A stretch of 51,526 nucleotides of DNA from assembly GCA_021201795.1 (NCBI GenBank), contig JAJQEF010000033.1, positions 1 through 51,526 of the forward strand. Direction: 5' to 3'. The translations under genes and the position numbers were made by a program. The stretch comes from Rikenellaceae bacterium. Its GTDB lineage: Bacteria > Bacteroidota > Bacteroidia > Bacteroidales > Rikenellaceae. The notes beneath the pieces were generated by a model, which saw only the letters and a program-made list of their open reading frames with translations, searched no databases and was not told where the DNA came from. Each line of letters begins with the position of its first letter. Positions within the stretch are counted from its first letter, which is position 1. Shown here piece by piece: positions 18,401-27,745 of this stretch.

Positions 18401-19308
18401 CCACCATCTTCCGAGTTCTTATGAAGAAGTATTGATTTAACTCCGGAATCTATTATCTGGTCTATATGGTGATCCTCCAAAATAGTCTCGCGGTCGATAA
18501 TTATCTCATTACGTTCGATGGATACAACCTCACCAGTATCCTCATCCACAAAATCCTCGATCCATGTTTTAAGTACACGGGCTGCGAGTTTGCGGCCAAC
18601 GGCTTTTTTAAGGTTAGCCTTATTAACCTTTATTTCATCTGCAAGGTCGAATATCTCAAGGATCTGCCTGTCGCTCTCGAAACAGATCGCACGTAACAGC
18701 GTAGTAACCGGTAATTTTTTCTTACGGTCTATGTAAGCATACATGACATTATTGATATCCGTAGCGAATTCGATCCATGAACCTTTGAAAGGGATTATAC
18801 GCGCTGAGTATAATTTAGTACCGTTCGAATGCATGTTCTGTCCGAAGAATACACCTGGAGATCTGTGGAGCTGGGATACAATAACCCTTTCAGCACCGTT
18901 AATTACGAATGTTCCGCGCGATGTCATGTATGGAATAGTACCGAGATACACGTCCTGTATGACGGTATCGAAGTCCTCATGCTCAGGATCGGTACAATAT
19001 AGCTTAAGTTTAGCCTTAAGCGGAACACTGTATGTCAGTCCCCTTTCAAGACATTCCTCTATCGAATATCTTGGAGGGTCAATGTAGTAATCCAGAAATT
19101 CCAATACGAAATTATTTCTTGTATCCGTAATAGGGTAATTCTCTAAAAATACTTTGTAAAGTCCTTCGTTTTTGCGATTTTCGGGAGTTGTATCCAACTG
19201 AAAGAAATCGCGGAAAGATTTCAGCTGCACTTCGAGGAAGTCAGGATATTCCATCCTGTTTACCACAGAAGAAAAACTTATGCGTTCATTTTGTGTGCTG
19301 AGTGACAT
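15490..19308 (-). CDS. rpoB: DNA-directed RNA polymerase subunit beta
   Basis: The catalytic second-largest subunit of RNA polymerase, about 1,272 residues. The ATG at 19308 ([11 protein letters not shown]...) is preferred over the TTG three codons upstream. The rifampicin pocket reads [19 protein letters not shown] followed by SALGPGGL, with the key Asp, His and Ser of the sensitive type. C-terminal [12 protein letters not shown] and the [15 protein letters not shown] region are present. A 245-bp leader with an attenuator-like hairpin separates it from rplL, as in the rplJL-rpoBC operons of other bacteria. Confidence 0.98.
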   Translation of the reverse strand: MSLSTQNERISFSSVVNRMEYPDFLEVQLKSFRDFFQLDTTPENRKNEGLYKVFLENYPITDTRNNFVLEFLDYYIDPPRYSIEECLERGLTYSVPLKAKLKLYCTDPEHEDFDTVIQDVYLGTIPYMTSRGTFVINGAERVIVSQLHRSPGVFFGQNMHSNGTKLYSARIIPFKGSWIEFATDINNVMYAYIDRKKKLPVTTLLRAICFESDRQILEIFDLADEIKVNKANLKKAVGRKLAARVLKTWIEDFVDEDTGEVVSIERNEIIIDRETILEDHHIDQIIDSGVKSILLHKNSEDGGDYSIVYNTLQKDPCNSEKEAVVYIYRQLRNSEPPDEATARDVIDKLFFSDKRYDLGDVGRYRINKKLGLDIDRENRVLTKEDIIAIIKYLISLINSRTDVDDIDHLSNRRVRTVGEQLANQFSVGFVRMARTIRERMNVRDNEVFTPVDLINAKTLSSVINSFFGTNQLSQFMDQTNPLAEMTHKRRMSALGPGGLSRDRAGFEVRDVHYTHYGRLCPIETPEGPNIGLISSMCVYSKISNMGFMETPYRKVVNGKVDLSPEGIEYLSAEEEEGRIIAQANIPITTDGEFIDKEAIKARVDSDFPTVTDKEVELMDVAPNQIASIAASLIPFLEHDDANRALMGSNMMRQAVPLINSEAPIVGTGLEKDMIRDSRIHIAAEGEGEVVFSDANEIHIKYDMTEDDKLASFDPEVTIYKLPRFRKTNQDTSITLKPLVRKGDRVSKGMILTEGYSTQKGELALGRNLKVAFMPWKGYNFEDAIVISERIIRDDIFTSVHVDEYIMEVRDTKRGVEELTADIPNVSEDATKDLDENGIIRVGAEVKPGDILIGKITPKGESDPSPEEKLLRAIFGDKAGDVKDASLKAQPSLYGVIIDKKLFSRANKDNKKIKQIEKNLVEKVEARFAKKTDELKSQLIEKLFTVLNGKTSQGVVDYFGMELIEKGAKFSMKSLADLDYNNVNPSKWTADKDRNDLVKKIINNYIVKYKEYDAILKREKYNITNGDELPAGIIQLAKVYIAKKRKLKVGDKMAGRHGNKGIVAKVVRDEDMPFLEDGSIVDIVLNPLGVPSRMNLGQIYETVLGWAGKELGLKFATPIFDGASLDEINEYTDRAGVPRSGRTYLHDGGTGERFDQPATVGIIYMLKLGHMVDDKMHARSIGPYSLITQQPLGGKAQFGGQRFGEMEVWALEAFGAAHILQEILTIKSDDVIGRAKAYEAIVKGDNLPSAGIPEALNVILHELRGLALSVKLE

Positions 19309-19491
19309 TTTACCCAATTGTTATTTGAGGTTAAAAATTTTTAAGTAACCGGGTTACTTTTGTTGCGTGTTACGGCAGATACAGACTGGGTGCTGTATTT
19401 ATTACTCTGTATTACTAAGGTCAATCCATTGATTTAGTTCGAGTTAGCTTCAAAACAACCTGTAAAATCAGAGCAAAAGGGTGTTAAACAA

Positions 19492-19527
19492 GAAAAAGGT
19501 ATAGAACATTTTTCGAGGTTCTACACC
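19492..19527 (-). terminator. Attenuator-like hairpin between rplL and rpoB
   Basis: On the minus strand GGTGTAGAAC pairs with GTTCTATACC (19498-19527; one G-U pair, 10-nt loop) and is followed by TTTTTCTTGTTT. It lies 26 nt after the rplL stop codon and upstream of rpoB, where a partial terminator would lower rpoBC transcription relative to the ribosomal protein genes. A second, smaller hairpin (AGTAAC/GTTACT around 19342-19360) lies nearer rpoB. Confidence 0.65.
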
Positions 19528-19553
19528 TGTTATGTCGTCAAGACTAAGCTATG

Positions 19554-19931
19554 TTACTTAAGCTCAACTTCAGCACCAGCTTCTTCAAGTTGTGATTTGA
19601 TTGACTCTGCTTCTTCTTTAGAAACACCTTCTTTAACTGGTTTCGGAGCACCGTCAACGAGGTCTTTTGCTTCTTTAAGACCGAGGCCTGTAAGCTCTTT
19701 AACAGCTTTCACAACCTGCAACTTAGCCTGACCGCCTGAAACTAAAATTACATCGAAAGATGTTTTTTCAGCAGCAGCTTCGCCAGCACCGCCAGCAGCA
19801 GGTGCAGCAACTGCAACAGCAGCAGCAGCAGGTTCGATACCGTACTCTTCTTTAAGGATATTGGCTAATTCATTTACTTCCTTAACTGTTAAGTTTACCA
19901 ACTCTTCAGCTAATTTTTGGATATCTGCCAT
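19554..19931 (-). CDS. rplL: 50S ribosomal protein L7/L12
   Basis: The stalk protein of the large subunit, 125 residues, recruiting translation GTPases. The N-terminal dimerisation helix region ([20 protein letters not shown]) is followed by an alanine-rich hinge (about 33-50) and the C-terminal domain with [15 protein letters not shown] and [20 protein letters not shown]. It follows rplJ by 75 bp, and its stop is followed by the attenuator-like hairpin before rpoB. Confidence 0.97.
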   Translation of the reverse strand: MADIQKLAEELVNLTVKEVNELANILKEEYGIEPAAAAVAVAAPAAGGAGEAAAEKTSFDVILVSGGQAKLQVVKAVKELTGLGLKEAKDLVDGAPKPVKEGVSKEEAESIKSQLEEAGAEVELK

Positions 19932-20006
19932 TGTATTTAAATTTTAAAAATGTTTAACGAATTAATTTGTTGTTTTATTGTTTAATTTAAAGGCATTGCC
20001 GGGCTA

Positions 20007-20543
20007 TTAGCTTTCCCTTTCTGACAGTGCCTTAACGAGTCCTGCAACTTTACCGCCGCCACTTGCTGTAAGAGCGGAAATAACGTTTTTAGCAGGTGAT
20101 TGAAGAAGAGCAACGATATCTCCGATAAGTTCTTCACGGGATTTAACGTTAACAAGATCTTCAAGCATATTATTGCCGAGATATACGCATTCTTCAACGT
20201 AAGCGCTTTTAAGAATAGGTTTCGTATCCGGTGTAGGATTGCTCTTCCTAAAATCCTTAATGAGCTTAGCAGGAGCATTACCTGCCTCAGCGAACATGAT
20301 CGCAGTGGATCCGGTGAGGGTTCCGACAAGATCAGCTTCGGCTTTTTCAGCTTTTTCAAGTGCTTTTATGAATAGCGTATTTTTAACTACGATGAGTTTA
20401 ACGTTCTTTTCGTAACAGTCTTTTCTCAGTTTAGCAGTTTGTTCTGCATTAAGTCCTGAGGCATCAGTTACATAAAAGTGCGGGAACTGCTGTAGCTGCT
20501 CGGCTAAATTTTCAATAATTTGTGCTTTTTCTTCCCTGTTCAT
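20007..20543 (-). CDS. rplJ: 50S ribosomal protein L10
   Basis: The base of the ribosomal stalk, 178 residues, binding 23S rRNA and L7/L12 dimers. The N-terminal sequence MNREEKAQIIENLAEQL and the LRKDCYEKNVKLIVVKNTL segment are typical of L10, and the C-terminal helix region (ALLQSPAKNVISAL...) would hold the L12 dimers. Only 12 bp separate it from rplA, so there is no room for the long L10 leader used for autoregulation in Proteobacteria and Firmicutes. Any such control would have to act elsewhere in the operon. Confidence 0.96.
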   Translation of the reverse strand: MNREEKAQIIENLAEQLQQFPHFYVTDASGLNAEQTAKLRKDCYEKNVKLIVVKNTLFIKALEKAEKAEADLVGTLTGSTAIMFAEAGNAPAKLIKDFRKSNPTPDTKPILKSAYVEECVYLGNNMLEDLVNVKSREELIGDIVALLQSPAKNVISALTASGGGKVAGLVKALSERES

Positions 20544-20555
20544 GGTTTAATGCGA

Positions 20556-21254
20556 TTATTTATTATCAACCGATTTCGGGTCCAGCTGTATTCCCGGGCT
20601 CATAGTAGTGGAAAGGTAAATGCTTTTTACATAAGTACCTTTAGCCGCAGAAGGCTTAAGTTTGATTATCATAGACATAAATTCTTTTACATTGTCTATT
20701 ATCTGCTCGGGGGTAAATGATATTTTACCGACAGCAGCGTGAACAATACCGAATTTATCAACTTTGAAATCTATCTTACCTGCTTTAACTTCGGTAACAG
20801 CTTTACCAACTTCCATGGTCACGGTACCGGTCTTAGGATTCGGCATGAGGCCTCTTGGACCTAAAATACGTCCGAGTGCACCGACTTTAGCCATGACGTT
20901 AGGAGTCGTGATTATCACGTCAACATCCGTCCATCCCGCTTTAATTTTGTCGATATATTCATCAAGACCGACATAATCAGCTCCGGCCGCTTGTGCTTCA
21001 GCCTCCTTATCAGGAGTACAAAGTACAAGTACTTTCACTTCTTTACCTGTTCCGTGAGGAAGAGTAACCACGCCTCTAACCATCTGGTTAGATTTACGCG
21101 GGTCAACACCCAGACGCACGTCAACATCGACAGAGGCATCGAATTTCGTAAAGGTAATTTCCTTTAGCAATGCTGCTGCCTCGGAGAGCTTGTACGCCTT
21201 GTTAGGTTCAACCTTCGCCAGGACAAGTTTTCTATTTTTTGTCAGCTTACTCAT
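20556..21254 (-). CDS. rplA: 50S ribosomal protein L1
   Basis: A 232-residue protein that forms the mobile L1 stalk at the E-site. Family segments include [32 protein letters not shown], and [19 protein letters not shown] (about 128-146). It follows rplK by 18 bp and precedes rplJ by 12 bp in the same transcript. In many bacteria L1 represses its own operon by binding mRNA; no such site was identified here. Confidence 0.97.
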   Translation of the reverse strand: MSKLTKNRKLVLAKVEPNKAYKLSEAAALLKEITFTKFDASVDVDVRLGVDPRKSNQMVRGVVTLPHGTGKEVKVLVLCTPDKEAEAQAAGADYVGLDEYIDKIKAGWTDVDVIITTPNVMAKVGALGRILGPRGLMPNPKTGTVTMEVGKAVTEVKAGKIDFKVDKFGIVHAAVGKISFTPEQIIDNVKEFMSMIIKLKPSAAKGTYVKSIYLSTTMSPGIQLDPKSVDNK

Positions 21255-21272
21255 TTTAAGTAATTTTTGTAA

Positions 21273-21713
21273 TTACACATTAGGAAATTCACCTGTTACA
21301 TTGATACCCATACTGCGGGCTGTCCCCGCAACCATGCGCATCGCTGCCTCAAGAGTAAAGCAGTTCATATCCGGCATTTTATCCTGTGCGATCACTTTTA
21401 TCTGATCCCAGGATACAGAACCAACTTTGTTACGGTTAGGTTCAGCTGATCCGGATTTTATATTAGCTGCTTCTTTGAGTTGAACGGCTACCGGTGGTTG
21501 TTTGATGATAAAGTCAAAAGACTTATCACTGTATACGGTGATAATCACAGGAAGTACCTTGCCCGCTCTATCCTGAGTTCTTGCATTGAACTGCTTACAG
21601 AACTCCATAATGTTCACACCTTTGGAACCTAATGCAGGTCCTACCGGAGGTGATGGATTCGCGGCACCGCCTTTGATCTGCAATTTAATAAATGCAGCAA
21701 CCTCTTTTGCCAT
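21273..21713 (-). CDS. rplK: 50S ribosomal protein L11
   Basis: A 146-residue protein of the GTPase-associated centre. The N-terminal domain has [20 protein letters not shown] with the conserved proline pair, followed by [16 protein letters not shown]. The C-terminal rRNA-binding domain has [20 protein letters not shown] and a TARSMGI ending. It lies between nusG and rplA, the standard order. Confidence 0.97.
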   Translation of the reverse strand: MAKEVAAFIKLQIKGGAANPSPPVGPALGSKGVNIMEFCKQFNARTQDRAGKVLPVIITVYSDKSFDFIIKQPPVAVQLKEAANIKSGSAEPNRNKVGSVSWDQIKVIAQDKMPDMNCFTLEAAMRMVAGTARSMGINVTGEFPNV

Positions 21714-21751
21714 AATTTTACTTAAGTTTTTTAATTAACGAGCAGCCAGAG

Positions 21752-22309
21752 CTACTCTTTTTCAACTTGTACAAAACTTAACTCCATAGGAGTTTTTCTT
21801 CCGAATATTTTTACAGAAACGGTGAGTTTCTTACGCTCTTCGTCGATCTCTTCGATCGTACCGGAAAAACTTGAGAAAGGACCGTCGATCACTTTCACTG
21901 TTTCGCCCACAACGTAAGGCACTTCGTTTTCTTCTTCGCTCTCCACTAGTTCGTCGACACGTCCCAATATTCTGCTTACCTCTGCAGGGCGGAGAGGGGT
22001 AGCTCCATGCAAAGTATCTTTTGTGTCGCCGAGAAATCCCAATACATCGGGAGTTTTACGAAGAATATACGGAACTTCGCCTACAAGTGCTGCTTCAACC
22101 AACACATAACCCGGATACGATACTCTTTCTTTGCTGATCTTTTTACCATTTCTGATCTGGTAAATTTTTTCAGTAGGAATAAGTACCTGGGTGATATAGT
22201 CCTGAAGATTATTGTTACGGGCAGCTGCCTCGATGTATTCCTTAACCTTCTTTTCTTTACCACCGATGGCACGTATAATGTACCAATTCTTTTCCGTTTT
22301 TTCGCTCAT
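21752..22309 (-). CDS. nusG: Transcription termination/antitermination protein NusG
   Basis: A 185-residue RNA polymerase-associated factor. The N-terminal NGN domain starts KNWYIIRAIGGKEKKVKEYI and includes the SYPGYVLVEAAL segment (about 64-75). The C-terminal KOW domain has GETVKVIDGPFSSFSGTIEE (about 135-154). It lies between secE and rplK in the order typical of bacteria. Confidence 0.96.
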   Translation of the reverse strand: MSEKTEKNWYIIRAIGGKEKKVKEYIEAAARNNNLQDYITQVLIPTEKIYQIRNGKKISKERVSYPGYVLVEAALVGEVPYILRKTPDVLGFLGDTKDTLHGATPLRPAEVSRILGRVDELVESEEENEVPYVVGETVKVIDGPFSSFSGTIEEIDEERKKLTVSVKIFGRKTPMELSFVQVEKE

Positions 22310-22333
22310 GATTTAATTAATCTTTAAAAGAAA

Positions 22334-22528
22334 TTAATAGAGCAAGCCATAGATGGTTGCCATCAGGGTCTCAAACACGAGATCCATACAAAGTATAACT
22401 ATGGCAAATAATAGGGAAGATATCATAACAACTATTGCCGAACTTTGTAACTGGCTCCATGTTGGCCAAGACACCTTTTGAACTAGCTCAATATAGGCAT
22501 TTTTGACGTATTGAATAAATCTTTTCAT
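22334..22528 (-). CDS. secE: Preprotein translocase subunit SecE
   Basis: A 64-residue inner-membrane protein, the short single-span SecE form. It has an amphipathic N-terminal helix containing VQKVSWPTWSQLQSS, with the conserved W-P pair, and one hydrophobic helix (AIVVMISSLLFAIVILCMDL). The start ATG is at 22528. A longer open frame reaches into the tRNA-Trp gene but that extension is not protein-like. SecE clamps the SecY channel of the Sec translocon. It lies directly before nusG. Confidence 0.94.
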   Translation of the reverse strand: MKRFIQYVKNAYIELVQKVSWPTWSQLQSSAIVVMISSLLFAIVILCMDLVFETLMATIYGLLY

Positions 22529-22540
22529 GAGAATTTGTAT

Positions 22541-22614
22541 TGGCACGAGTGGAGAGATTCGAACTCCCATCAACGGTTTTGGAGACCGCTATTCTACCCT
22601 TGAACTACACTCGT
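22541..22614 (-). tRNA. trnW: tRNA-Trp (CCA)
   Basis: Acceptor stem ACGAGTG/CACTCGT with CCA encoded at the 3' end. The anticodon loop CTCCAAA gives CCA. The T-arm contains GTTCGAATC. It lies between tuf and secE, as in many Bacteroidota. Confidence 0.95.
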
Positions 22615-22659
22615 AAAAAGGTGAGAGATTTTGTTCTCTCACCGAGTCGTTATATCGTA

Positions 22660-23847
22660 TTATTCGATAATTTTAGTAATCTGTCCAGCACCTACTGTAC
22701 GTCCGCCTTCACGGATAGCGAAACGGAGACCGAGGTTAATAGCAACAGGGTAGATAAGTTCTACTGTGATAGTTACGTTGTCACCTGGCATTACCATGTC
22801 GACACCTGCAGGAAGTTGTATTTCACCTGTTACGTCAAGAGTACGAAGGTAGAACTGAGGACGGTATTTGTTGTGGAATGGAGTGTGACGTCCACCTTCT
22901 TCTTTCTTAAGGATATAAACCTCAGCTTCGAATTTAGTGTGTGGAGTGATCGAGCCTGGTTTAGCGATAACCATACCACGTTTAACATCTTTTTTATCGA
23001 TACCACGCATAAGAAGACCTACGTTGTCGCCTGCTTCACCTGAATCGAGCAGTTTACGGAACATTTCAACACCTGTACAAGTTGAAGTCTGAGCTTTTTC
23101 ACCAAGACCGATGATTTCAACAGGGTCGCCCACTTTAATGATACCTGTTTCGATACGACCTGTAAGAACGGTACCACGACCTGTGATTGAGAACACGTCT
23201 TCAACCGGCATAAGGAACGGTTTTTCGTTTTCACGTGGAGGAATCGGAATATATGTATCAACAGCATCCATAAGTTCCATGATTTTGTCTTCCCACTGTG
23301 GATCTCCGTTAAGGGCTCCAAGTGCAGAACCACGGATTACCGGAGCGTTGTCACCGTCGAAGTTGTAGAAACTCAGAAGTTCACGAACTTCCATTTCAAC
23401 AAGTTCCAACATCTCTTCGTCGTCAACCATATCGCATTTGTTAAGGAATACGACGATTCTTGGAACGTTCACCTGACGAGCAAGAAGAATGTGTTCACGA
23501 GTCTGAGGCATAGGACCATCAGTAGCAGCTACTACGATGATAGCACCGTCCATCTGAGCAGCACCTGTCACCATGTTCTTAACGTAGTCGGCGTGACCCG
23601 GACAGTCTACGTGAGCATAGTGACGAGTTGCAGTCTGATACTCCACGTGAGAAGTGTTGATTGTGATACCACGTTCTTTTTCTTCAGGAGCGTTATCGAT
23701 AGAATCGAAAGAACGCAACTCAGAAAGACCTCTTTTTGCAAGCACTGTAGTGATCGCAGCAGTAAGTGTAGTTTTACCGTGGTCTACGTGACCGATCGTA
23801 CCGATATTCACGTGGGGCTTGGACCTGTCAAATTTTTCTTTTGCCAT
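22660..23847 (-). CDS. tuf: Elongation factor Tu
   Basis: A 395-residue GTPase that brings aminoacyl-tRNA to the ribosome. GTP-binding motifs are GHVDHGKTT (residues 19-27), DCPGHADYV (about 81-89) and NKCD (about 136-139). The effector region around [17 protein letters not shown] is normal. Domains 2 and 3 carry [18 protein letters not shown] and the C-terminal [14 protein letters not shown]. It is the only tuf copy in the window and lies in a tRNA-rich transcript. Confidence 0.98.
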   Translation of the reverse strand: MAKEKFDRSKPHVNIGTIGHVDHGKTTLTAAITTVLAKRGLSELRSFDSIDNAPEEKERGITINTSHVEYQTATRHYAHVDCPGHADYVKNMVTGAAQMDGAIIVVAATDGPMPQTREHILLARQVNVPRIVVFLNKCDMVDDEEMLELVEMEVRELLSFYNFDGDNAPVIRGSALGALNGDPQWEDKIMELMDAVDTYIPIPPRENEKPFLMPVEDVFSITGRGTVLTGRIETGIIKVGDPVEIIGLGEKAQTSTCTGVEMFRKLLDSGEAGDNVGLLMRGIDKKDVKRGMVIAKPGSITPHTKFEAEVYILKKEEGGRHTPFHNKYRPQFYLRTLDVTGEIQLPAGVDMVMPGDNVTITVELIYPVAINLGLRFAIREGGRTVGAGQITKIIE

Positions 23848-23890
23848 CTTTGAAAATTATTTAAATAAATTTAATTTTTTAAACCTTTTA

Positions 23891-23917
23891 TCAAAACCGG
23901 CCGCTGCCGGAATTTTT
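23891..23917 (-). promoter_or_regulatory. Hairpin with T run between tRNA-Gly and tuf
   Basis: On the minus strand CCGG-CAGCGG-CCGG is followed by TTTTG. The stem is only 4 bp with partial A/T extension. It may be a processing signal or weak attenuator between the tRNA and the tuf message. Confidence 0.3.
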
Positions 23918-23925
23918 CACTTTTG

Positions 23926-23998
23926 AGCGGAAGACGAGGTTCGAACTCGCGACCCTTAGCTTGGAAGGCTAATGCTCTACCAACTGAGCTACTTCCGC
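23926..23998 (-). tRNA. trnG: tRNA-Gly (TCC)
   Basis: Acceptor stem GCGGAAG/CTTCCGC with discriminator T and no encoded CCA. D-arm GTAGCTCAGTTGGTAGAGC. The anticodon loop gives TCC. T-arm GAGTTCGAACCTC. The 3' CCA must be added after transcription. Confidence 0.95.
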
Positions 23999-24203
23999 AA
24001 ATTTATGGTCTCGTTTTTGGATGTTTTTACGGTTAAAAACCGGATTAGTTCGCGTTGCTCACTGATCCAAAACAGGATACCCTAACAAATATTTTTATAC
24101 TCTCTGTTAGATTTCGGAAACAACCCGAATATTTCTGTAAATAAATACACTCCAAATATTCCTGTCGATTTCCGACTCCTTAACGGAATTCTAAAAATCT
24201 TTG

Positions 24204-24286
24204 TGGGAGAAGATGGATTCGAACCACCGAAGACATACGTCAGCAGATTTACAGTCTGCCCCATTTGGCCACTCTGGTATTCTCCC
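24204..24286 (-). tRNA. trnY: tRNA-Tyr (GTA)
   Basis: A type II tRNA of 83 nt with a long variable arm. Acceptor stem GGGAGAA/TTCTCCC, anticodon loop ACTGTAAAT giving GTA, and T-arm GGTTCGAATCC. No CCA is encoded. About 205 bp without a gene separate it from tRNA-Gly; nothing convincing is seen there. Confidence 0.94.
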
Positions 24287-24367
24287 TTATTTTAAAGAAC
24301 TTTTTTGCTACCTATCCCTTGTGATTAACTCGCTATCGCTACGTTGATCAATGTAGAGAGTGAAATT

Positions 24368-24444
24368 TGGAGCCGATGGAGGGATTCGAACCCCCGACCA
24401 GCTGATTACAAATCAGCTGCTCTGGCCAACTGAGCTACATCGGC
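24368..24444 (-). tRNA. trnT: tRNA-Thr (TGT)
   Basis: Acceptor stem GCCGATG/CATCGGC with discriminator T and an encoded CCA. The anticodon stem-loop CTGATTTGTAATCAG gives TGT. T-arm GGGTTCGAATCCC. It is the first gene of the tRNA-tuf transcript, about 20 bp after a strong promoter. Confidence 0.95.
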
Positions 24445-24465
24445 ATAATCCCTAATTTAGGACTG

Positions 24466-24496
24466 CAAATATATTAATTAATTATCATTAAACAAA
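24466..24496 (-). promoter_or_regulatory. Promoter of the tRNA-tuf-secE-nusG-rpl-rpo transcript
   Basis: On the minus strand TTTG (24493-24496), 19-bp spacer, TATATTTG (24466-24473), an exact Bacteroidota consensus. It lies just before tRNA-Thr. The region beyond it up to aroA (24497-24637) shows no further feature. Confidence 0.75.
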
Positions 24497-24637
24497 AAAA
24501 ACCGTCTTTTTTGAAAAATTTATGGTTCTTCATACCGGTTTTTTGTAAAACGGTAATCGGCGCGAAATTACATTTAATTTTTTAAATAATAAAATTTTCG
24601 GTAAAAAAATACAAGAAATCCATTTCAATCCTCTTCA

Positions 24638-25879
24638 TTAATCCATCAAAGCCGCCATATCCTCCCAGAATCGGGGATATGATTTATTAACCGCTTCTGC
24701 CCGTTTTATAAGTACGCTACCGTCCGAAGCAACACCGGCAACCGCAGCAGCCATAGCTATCCGATGATCGTTAAAACTATCTACCTCTGCAGATTGAATA
24801 CACCCTCCTTCTATCTTCATAAGATCGATTTCCGATATATCGATTTTAATTCCCATCGCCCTTAACATAGACGCAATAGTTTCCGCCCTGTCACTCTCCT
24901 TGTTAGTAAGACGCGTAGTACCTTTAATAGTAGATATGCCCTTACATTTCGCTGCAAGAACTGCAAGAGCAGGAAACAGATCGGGACAATCCGTTGCGTC
25001 GAAATCATAAGACTTTAATTCCGCTCTACGAACGGTTACCTCATTATTTTCTATGCTTACAGAAGCACCGGATCTTATTAAAGCTGTAATAATCTCCTTA
25101 TCGGCCTGAGTTGATTGAGGGTTCAAATTACCGACAGTTACTTCCCCGGCAATGGCTCCGGCAACAAGAATACACGAAGCTCCGCTCCAGTCGCCTTCGA
25201 CATTATAAATCAATGGTTTATATTTTTGCCTGCCTCTTATTATAAATTTTCGATAATCCTCATTCAGAATATTTATGCCGAAACTTTCGGCAACCTGAAG
25301 AGTCATATCGACGTAAGGTTTGCTGTTTAAAACAGCTATGTTAAGAATACTGTCCTTTTCAGCAAGAGGCAACGCCATCAGAAGGCCCGTAATAAACTGG
25401 GAACTCATGGAACCGTCGACCTCTATTTCACCTCCTCTCAGCGGACCGCATACAGTAAGAGGAAGATATCCGGCATTGGTTTCCACCTCAACGCCAAGCT
25501 GTCGAAGCGGTTCTTCCACCATTGTTACAGGCCGATTAAGTATCGAACCGTGGCCCGTGATTGTCAAAGGCTTATTATAAAGTGACGCAATCGGAGTAAA
25601 CAATCTTGTAGAAAGTCCTGATTCTCCGATATTGAGTTCATACGCTTCGGGGGATATTCCTCCTTTTACCGTATACTTACGTCCTTGATTTTCAATTTTT
25701 GCACCGAGCCTTCGTGCGGTATAGATAGCGGCTTCCGTATCATCGCAAAGAGTGACATTCTCAAGAATTGTGGTCCCATCAGCAAGCAATGCTGCTGCAA
25801 TGGCCCGTTGAGCAAAACTTTTGGATGCAGGCGCTGTTATGTCTCCGGTTACGGAGCTCTTTTTTATTTCTTTAATCAT
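24638..25879 (-). CDS. aroA: 3-phosphoshikimate 1-carboxyvinyltransferase (EPSP synthase)
   Basis: A 413-residue enzyme of the shikimate pathway that transfers the enolpyruvyl group of PEP to shikimate 3-phosphate. The N-terminal PASKSFAQRAIAAALLADGT (residues 17-36) holds the phosphate-binding Lys and Ser. GESGLSTRLFTPIASL (about 85-100) is the second conserved segment, and the DVSFNDHRIAMAAA-type region near residue 370 (VDSFNDHRIAMAAAVAG) is intact. Glyphosate-site positions were not classified. Its ATG overlaps the lptB stop by 1 nt (TAATG), so the two are coupled. Confidence 0.95.
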   Translation of the reverse strand: MIKEIKKSSVTGDITAPASKSFAQRAIAAALLADGTTILENVTLCDDTEAAIYTARRLGAKIENQGRKYTVKGGISPEAYELNIGESGLSTRLFTPIASLYNKPLTITGHGSILNRPVTMVEEPLRQLGVEVETNAGYLPLTVCGPLRGGEIEVDGSMSSQFITGLLMALPLAEKDSILNIAVLNSKPYVDMTLQVAESFGINILNEDYRKFIIRGRQKYKPLIYNVEGDWSGASCILVAGAIAGEVTVGNLNPQSTQADKEIITALIRSGASVSIENNEVTVRRAELKSYDFDATDCPDLFPALAVLAAKCKGISTIKGTTRLTNKESDRAETIASMLRAMGIKIDISEIDLMKIEGGCIQSAEVDSFNDHRIAMAAAVAGVASDGSVLIKRAEAVNKSYPRFWEDMAALMD

Positions 25880-26616
25880 TAACGTTTCAATTGGAAATCT
25901 TTTCCCAGATATACTTTGCGTACCACTTCATCATTGGCAAGGTCCTCGGCAGTACCGGATTTAAGTATTTTCCCCTCGAAAAGGAGATATGTACGGTCGG
26001 TTATATCCAAGGTTTCGTGTACATTGTGGTCTGTAATAATTACTCCGATATTCTTATTTTTCAAGGTGCTTACAATGCTCTGGATGTCTTCCACGGCGAT
26101 CGGGTCCACCCCGGCAAAAGGTTCGTCAAGAAGAATAAACTTCGGATTTATAGCTACGGCCCTGGCTATCTCCGTACGTCTTCTTTCTCCTCCTGACAAC
26201 TGTATACCGAAACTTTTACGAACCTTGGTAAGACGAAATTCTTCGATAAGGGTTTCCAGGCGTTCTTTCTGATATTCCTTCGAGAATTTGGTCATCTGGA
26301 GAACCGCCTTTATATTCTCCTCGACAGTCAACTTCCTGAAAACAGAAGCCTCCTGCGCAAGATAACCGACGCCTCTCTGCGCACGCTTATATACAGGTTC
26401 TTTAGTAATATCGTAGATATTATCACCATCATCCAGATATATCGTACCTTCGTTGGGTTTTATCAGTCCCACGATCATATAAAACGACGTGGTCTTACCT
26501 GCTCCGTTAGGTCCCAGAAGTCCCACAATCTCACCTTGCTGAACCTCTATGGACACATGGTCCACAACGGTACGGGTTTTATATCTTTTTACTAAATTTT
26601 CAGTATACAGTCTCAT
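25879..26616 (-). CDS. lptB: LPS export ABC transporter ATP-binding protein
   Basis: A 245-residue cytoplasmic ATPase powering lipopolysaccharide extraction from the inner membrane with LptFG. Walker [13 protein letters not shown] is at residues 33-44, the signature LSGGERRR at about 140-147, Walker [13 protein letters not shown] at about 160-171, and the switch histidine lies in ITDHNVHET. The SIGNATURE-plus-FAGVDP form is characteristic of LptB. It follows kdsD by 10 bp, placing two lipopolysaccharide functions side by side. Confidence 0.93.
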   Translation of the reverse strand: MRLYTENLVKRYKTRTVVDHVSIEVQQGEIVGLLGPNGAGKTTSFYMIVGLIKPNEGTIYLDDGDNIYDITKEPVYKRAQRGVGYLAQEASVFRKLTVEENIKAVLQMTKFSKEYQKERLETLIEEFRLTKVRKSFGIQLSGGERRRTEIARAVAINPKFILLDEPFAGVDPIAVEDIQSIVSTLKNKNIGVIITDHNVHETLDITDRTYLLFEGKILKSGTAEDLANDEVVRKVYLGKDFQLKR

Positions 26617-26626
26617 GCAATAATTC

Positions 26627-27598
26627 TTAAACTAAACCTTCTCTCAAAATATCGTGTATGTGGATCATTCCGCAATACTTACCGTCATCCATAACGACAA
26701 GCTGTGTGATTTTATTTTTCTCCATTTTATTGAATGCCTTAACTGCAAGTTCATCCTTATCGGTATTCTTCGGATTTAAACTCATAATGTCGCGCGCAGT
26801 AAGTTTATCGAAGTTTTTATTTTTCTGGATCATACGCCTTATATCTCCGTCCGTAATAATTCCGGCCAAATTTCCGTCTTCTTCTATTACCGCAGTGGCA
26901 CCCTGGAACTTGGAAGATATCTCGAAAATTATTTCGTCTATACCGCTTTCAGGACTGACTCTGGGTGCTGGCTCAGAAGATAGAATATCACCAACCCTCA
27001 TATATAATTTTTTCCCGAGAGCACCTCCTGGATGCACCTTGGCATAGTCATCCGAAGAAAATCCGCGCATACGTAGAAGCGTCATAGCTATGGCGTCTCC
27101 CATAACGAGTTGTGCCGTCGTACTCGAAGTAGGCGCAAGGTTATTAGGGCATGCCTCTTCGTTAACATGGGTTATTATAACGTAATCGGAGAGTTTTGCC
27201 AGGGTCGATTCTCGCCTTCCGACCATCGCAATTATTTTATTTTCGCCGATATTACGGATCAGCGGCACTAACATCTTAATCTCCGGTGAATCCCCGCTGT
27301 TGGATATACATATTACTACATCGTTCTTTTGGATAATTCCAAGGTCTCCGTGTATGGCATCCGCTGCATGCATAAATACTGCCGGACTACCGGTGGAATT
27401 AAGAGTGGCGACTATTTTAGTAGCAATAATGGCGCTTTTACCTATACCGGTTATTATGATTCTGCCTTTGCTATTAAACATACATTCCACGGCAGCGGCA
27501 AACTCATCGTCTATAAACGACGGGAGCCTTTTAACTGCTTCGATTTCCGTCTGTACAGCTTCAGCTGCAAAATCCTTTATTTGCTTTAAATCGGACAT
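26627..27598 (-). CDS. kdsD: Arabinose-5-phosphate isomerase, KpsF/GutQ type (SIS + 2 CBS)
   Basis: A 323-residue enzyme converting ribulose 5-phosphate to arabinose 5-phosphate, the first step toward Kdo of lipopolysaccharide. The N-terminal SIS domain (about 30-175) has [19 protein letters not shown] and [11 protein letters not shown], with HPGGALGKK (about 189-197) after it. Two CBS domains follow (about 205-260 and 270-323). It is the first gene of a leftward group with lptB and aroA. The 147-bp gap to recQ on the other side holds the divergent promoters. Confidence 0.93.
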   Translation of the reverse strand: MSDLKQIKDFAAEAVQTEIEAVKRLPSFIDDEFAAAVECMFNSKGRIIITGIGKSAIIATKIVATLNSTGSPAVFMHAADAIHGDLGIIQKNDVVICISNSGDSPEIKMLVPLIRNIGENKIIAMVGRRESTLAKLSDYVIITHVNEEACPNNLAPTSSTTAQLVMGDAIAMTLLRMRGFSSDDYAKVHPGGALGKKLYMRVGDILSSEPAPRVSPESGIDEIIFEISSKFQGATAVIEEDGNLAGIITDGDIRRMIQKNKNFDKLTARDIMSLNPKNTDKDELAVKAFNKMEKNKITQLVVMDDGKYCGMIHIHDILREGLV

Positions 27599-27730
27599 TT
27601 AACAATATGATAAAAAAATTTCTACAAATTTAGTTTTTTTTCAAAATTGTTGTACTTTTAATATCGGTTAATATATGGCGATACAACCGCTAAACAATCT
27701 AAATTTCAGATAATTAATTACATATAGATA

Positions 27731-27738
27731 TAAATTTG
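27731..27738 (+). promoter_or_regulatory. Probable -7 element of recQ
   Basis: TAAATTTG lies 8 bp before the recQ ATG. The position would give a very short leader, and no clear TTTG is seen at the right distance upstream. On the opposite strand TAAATTTG at 27625-27632 could serve kdsD. Confidence 0.35.
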
Positions 27739-27745
27739 CTATAAA

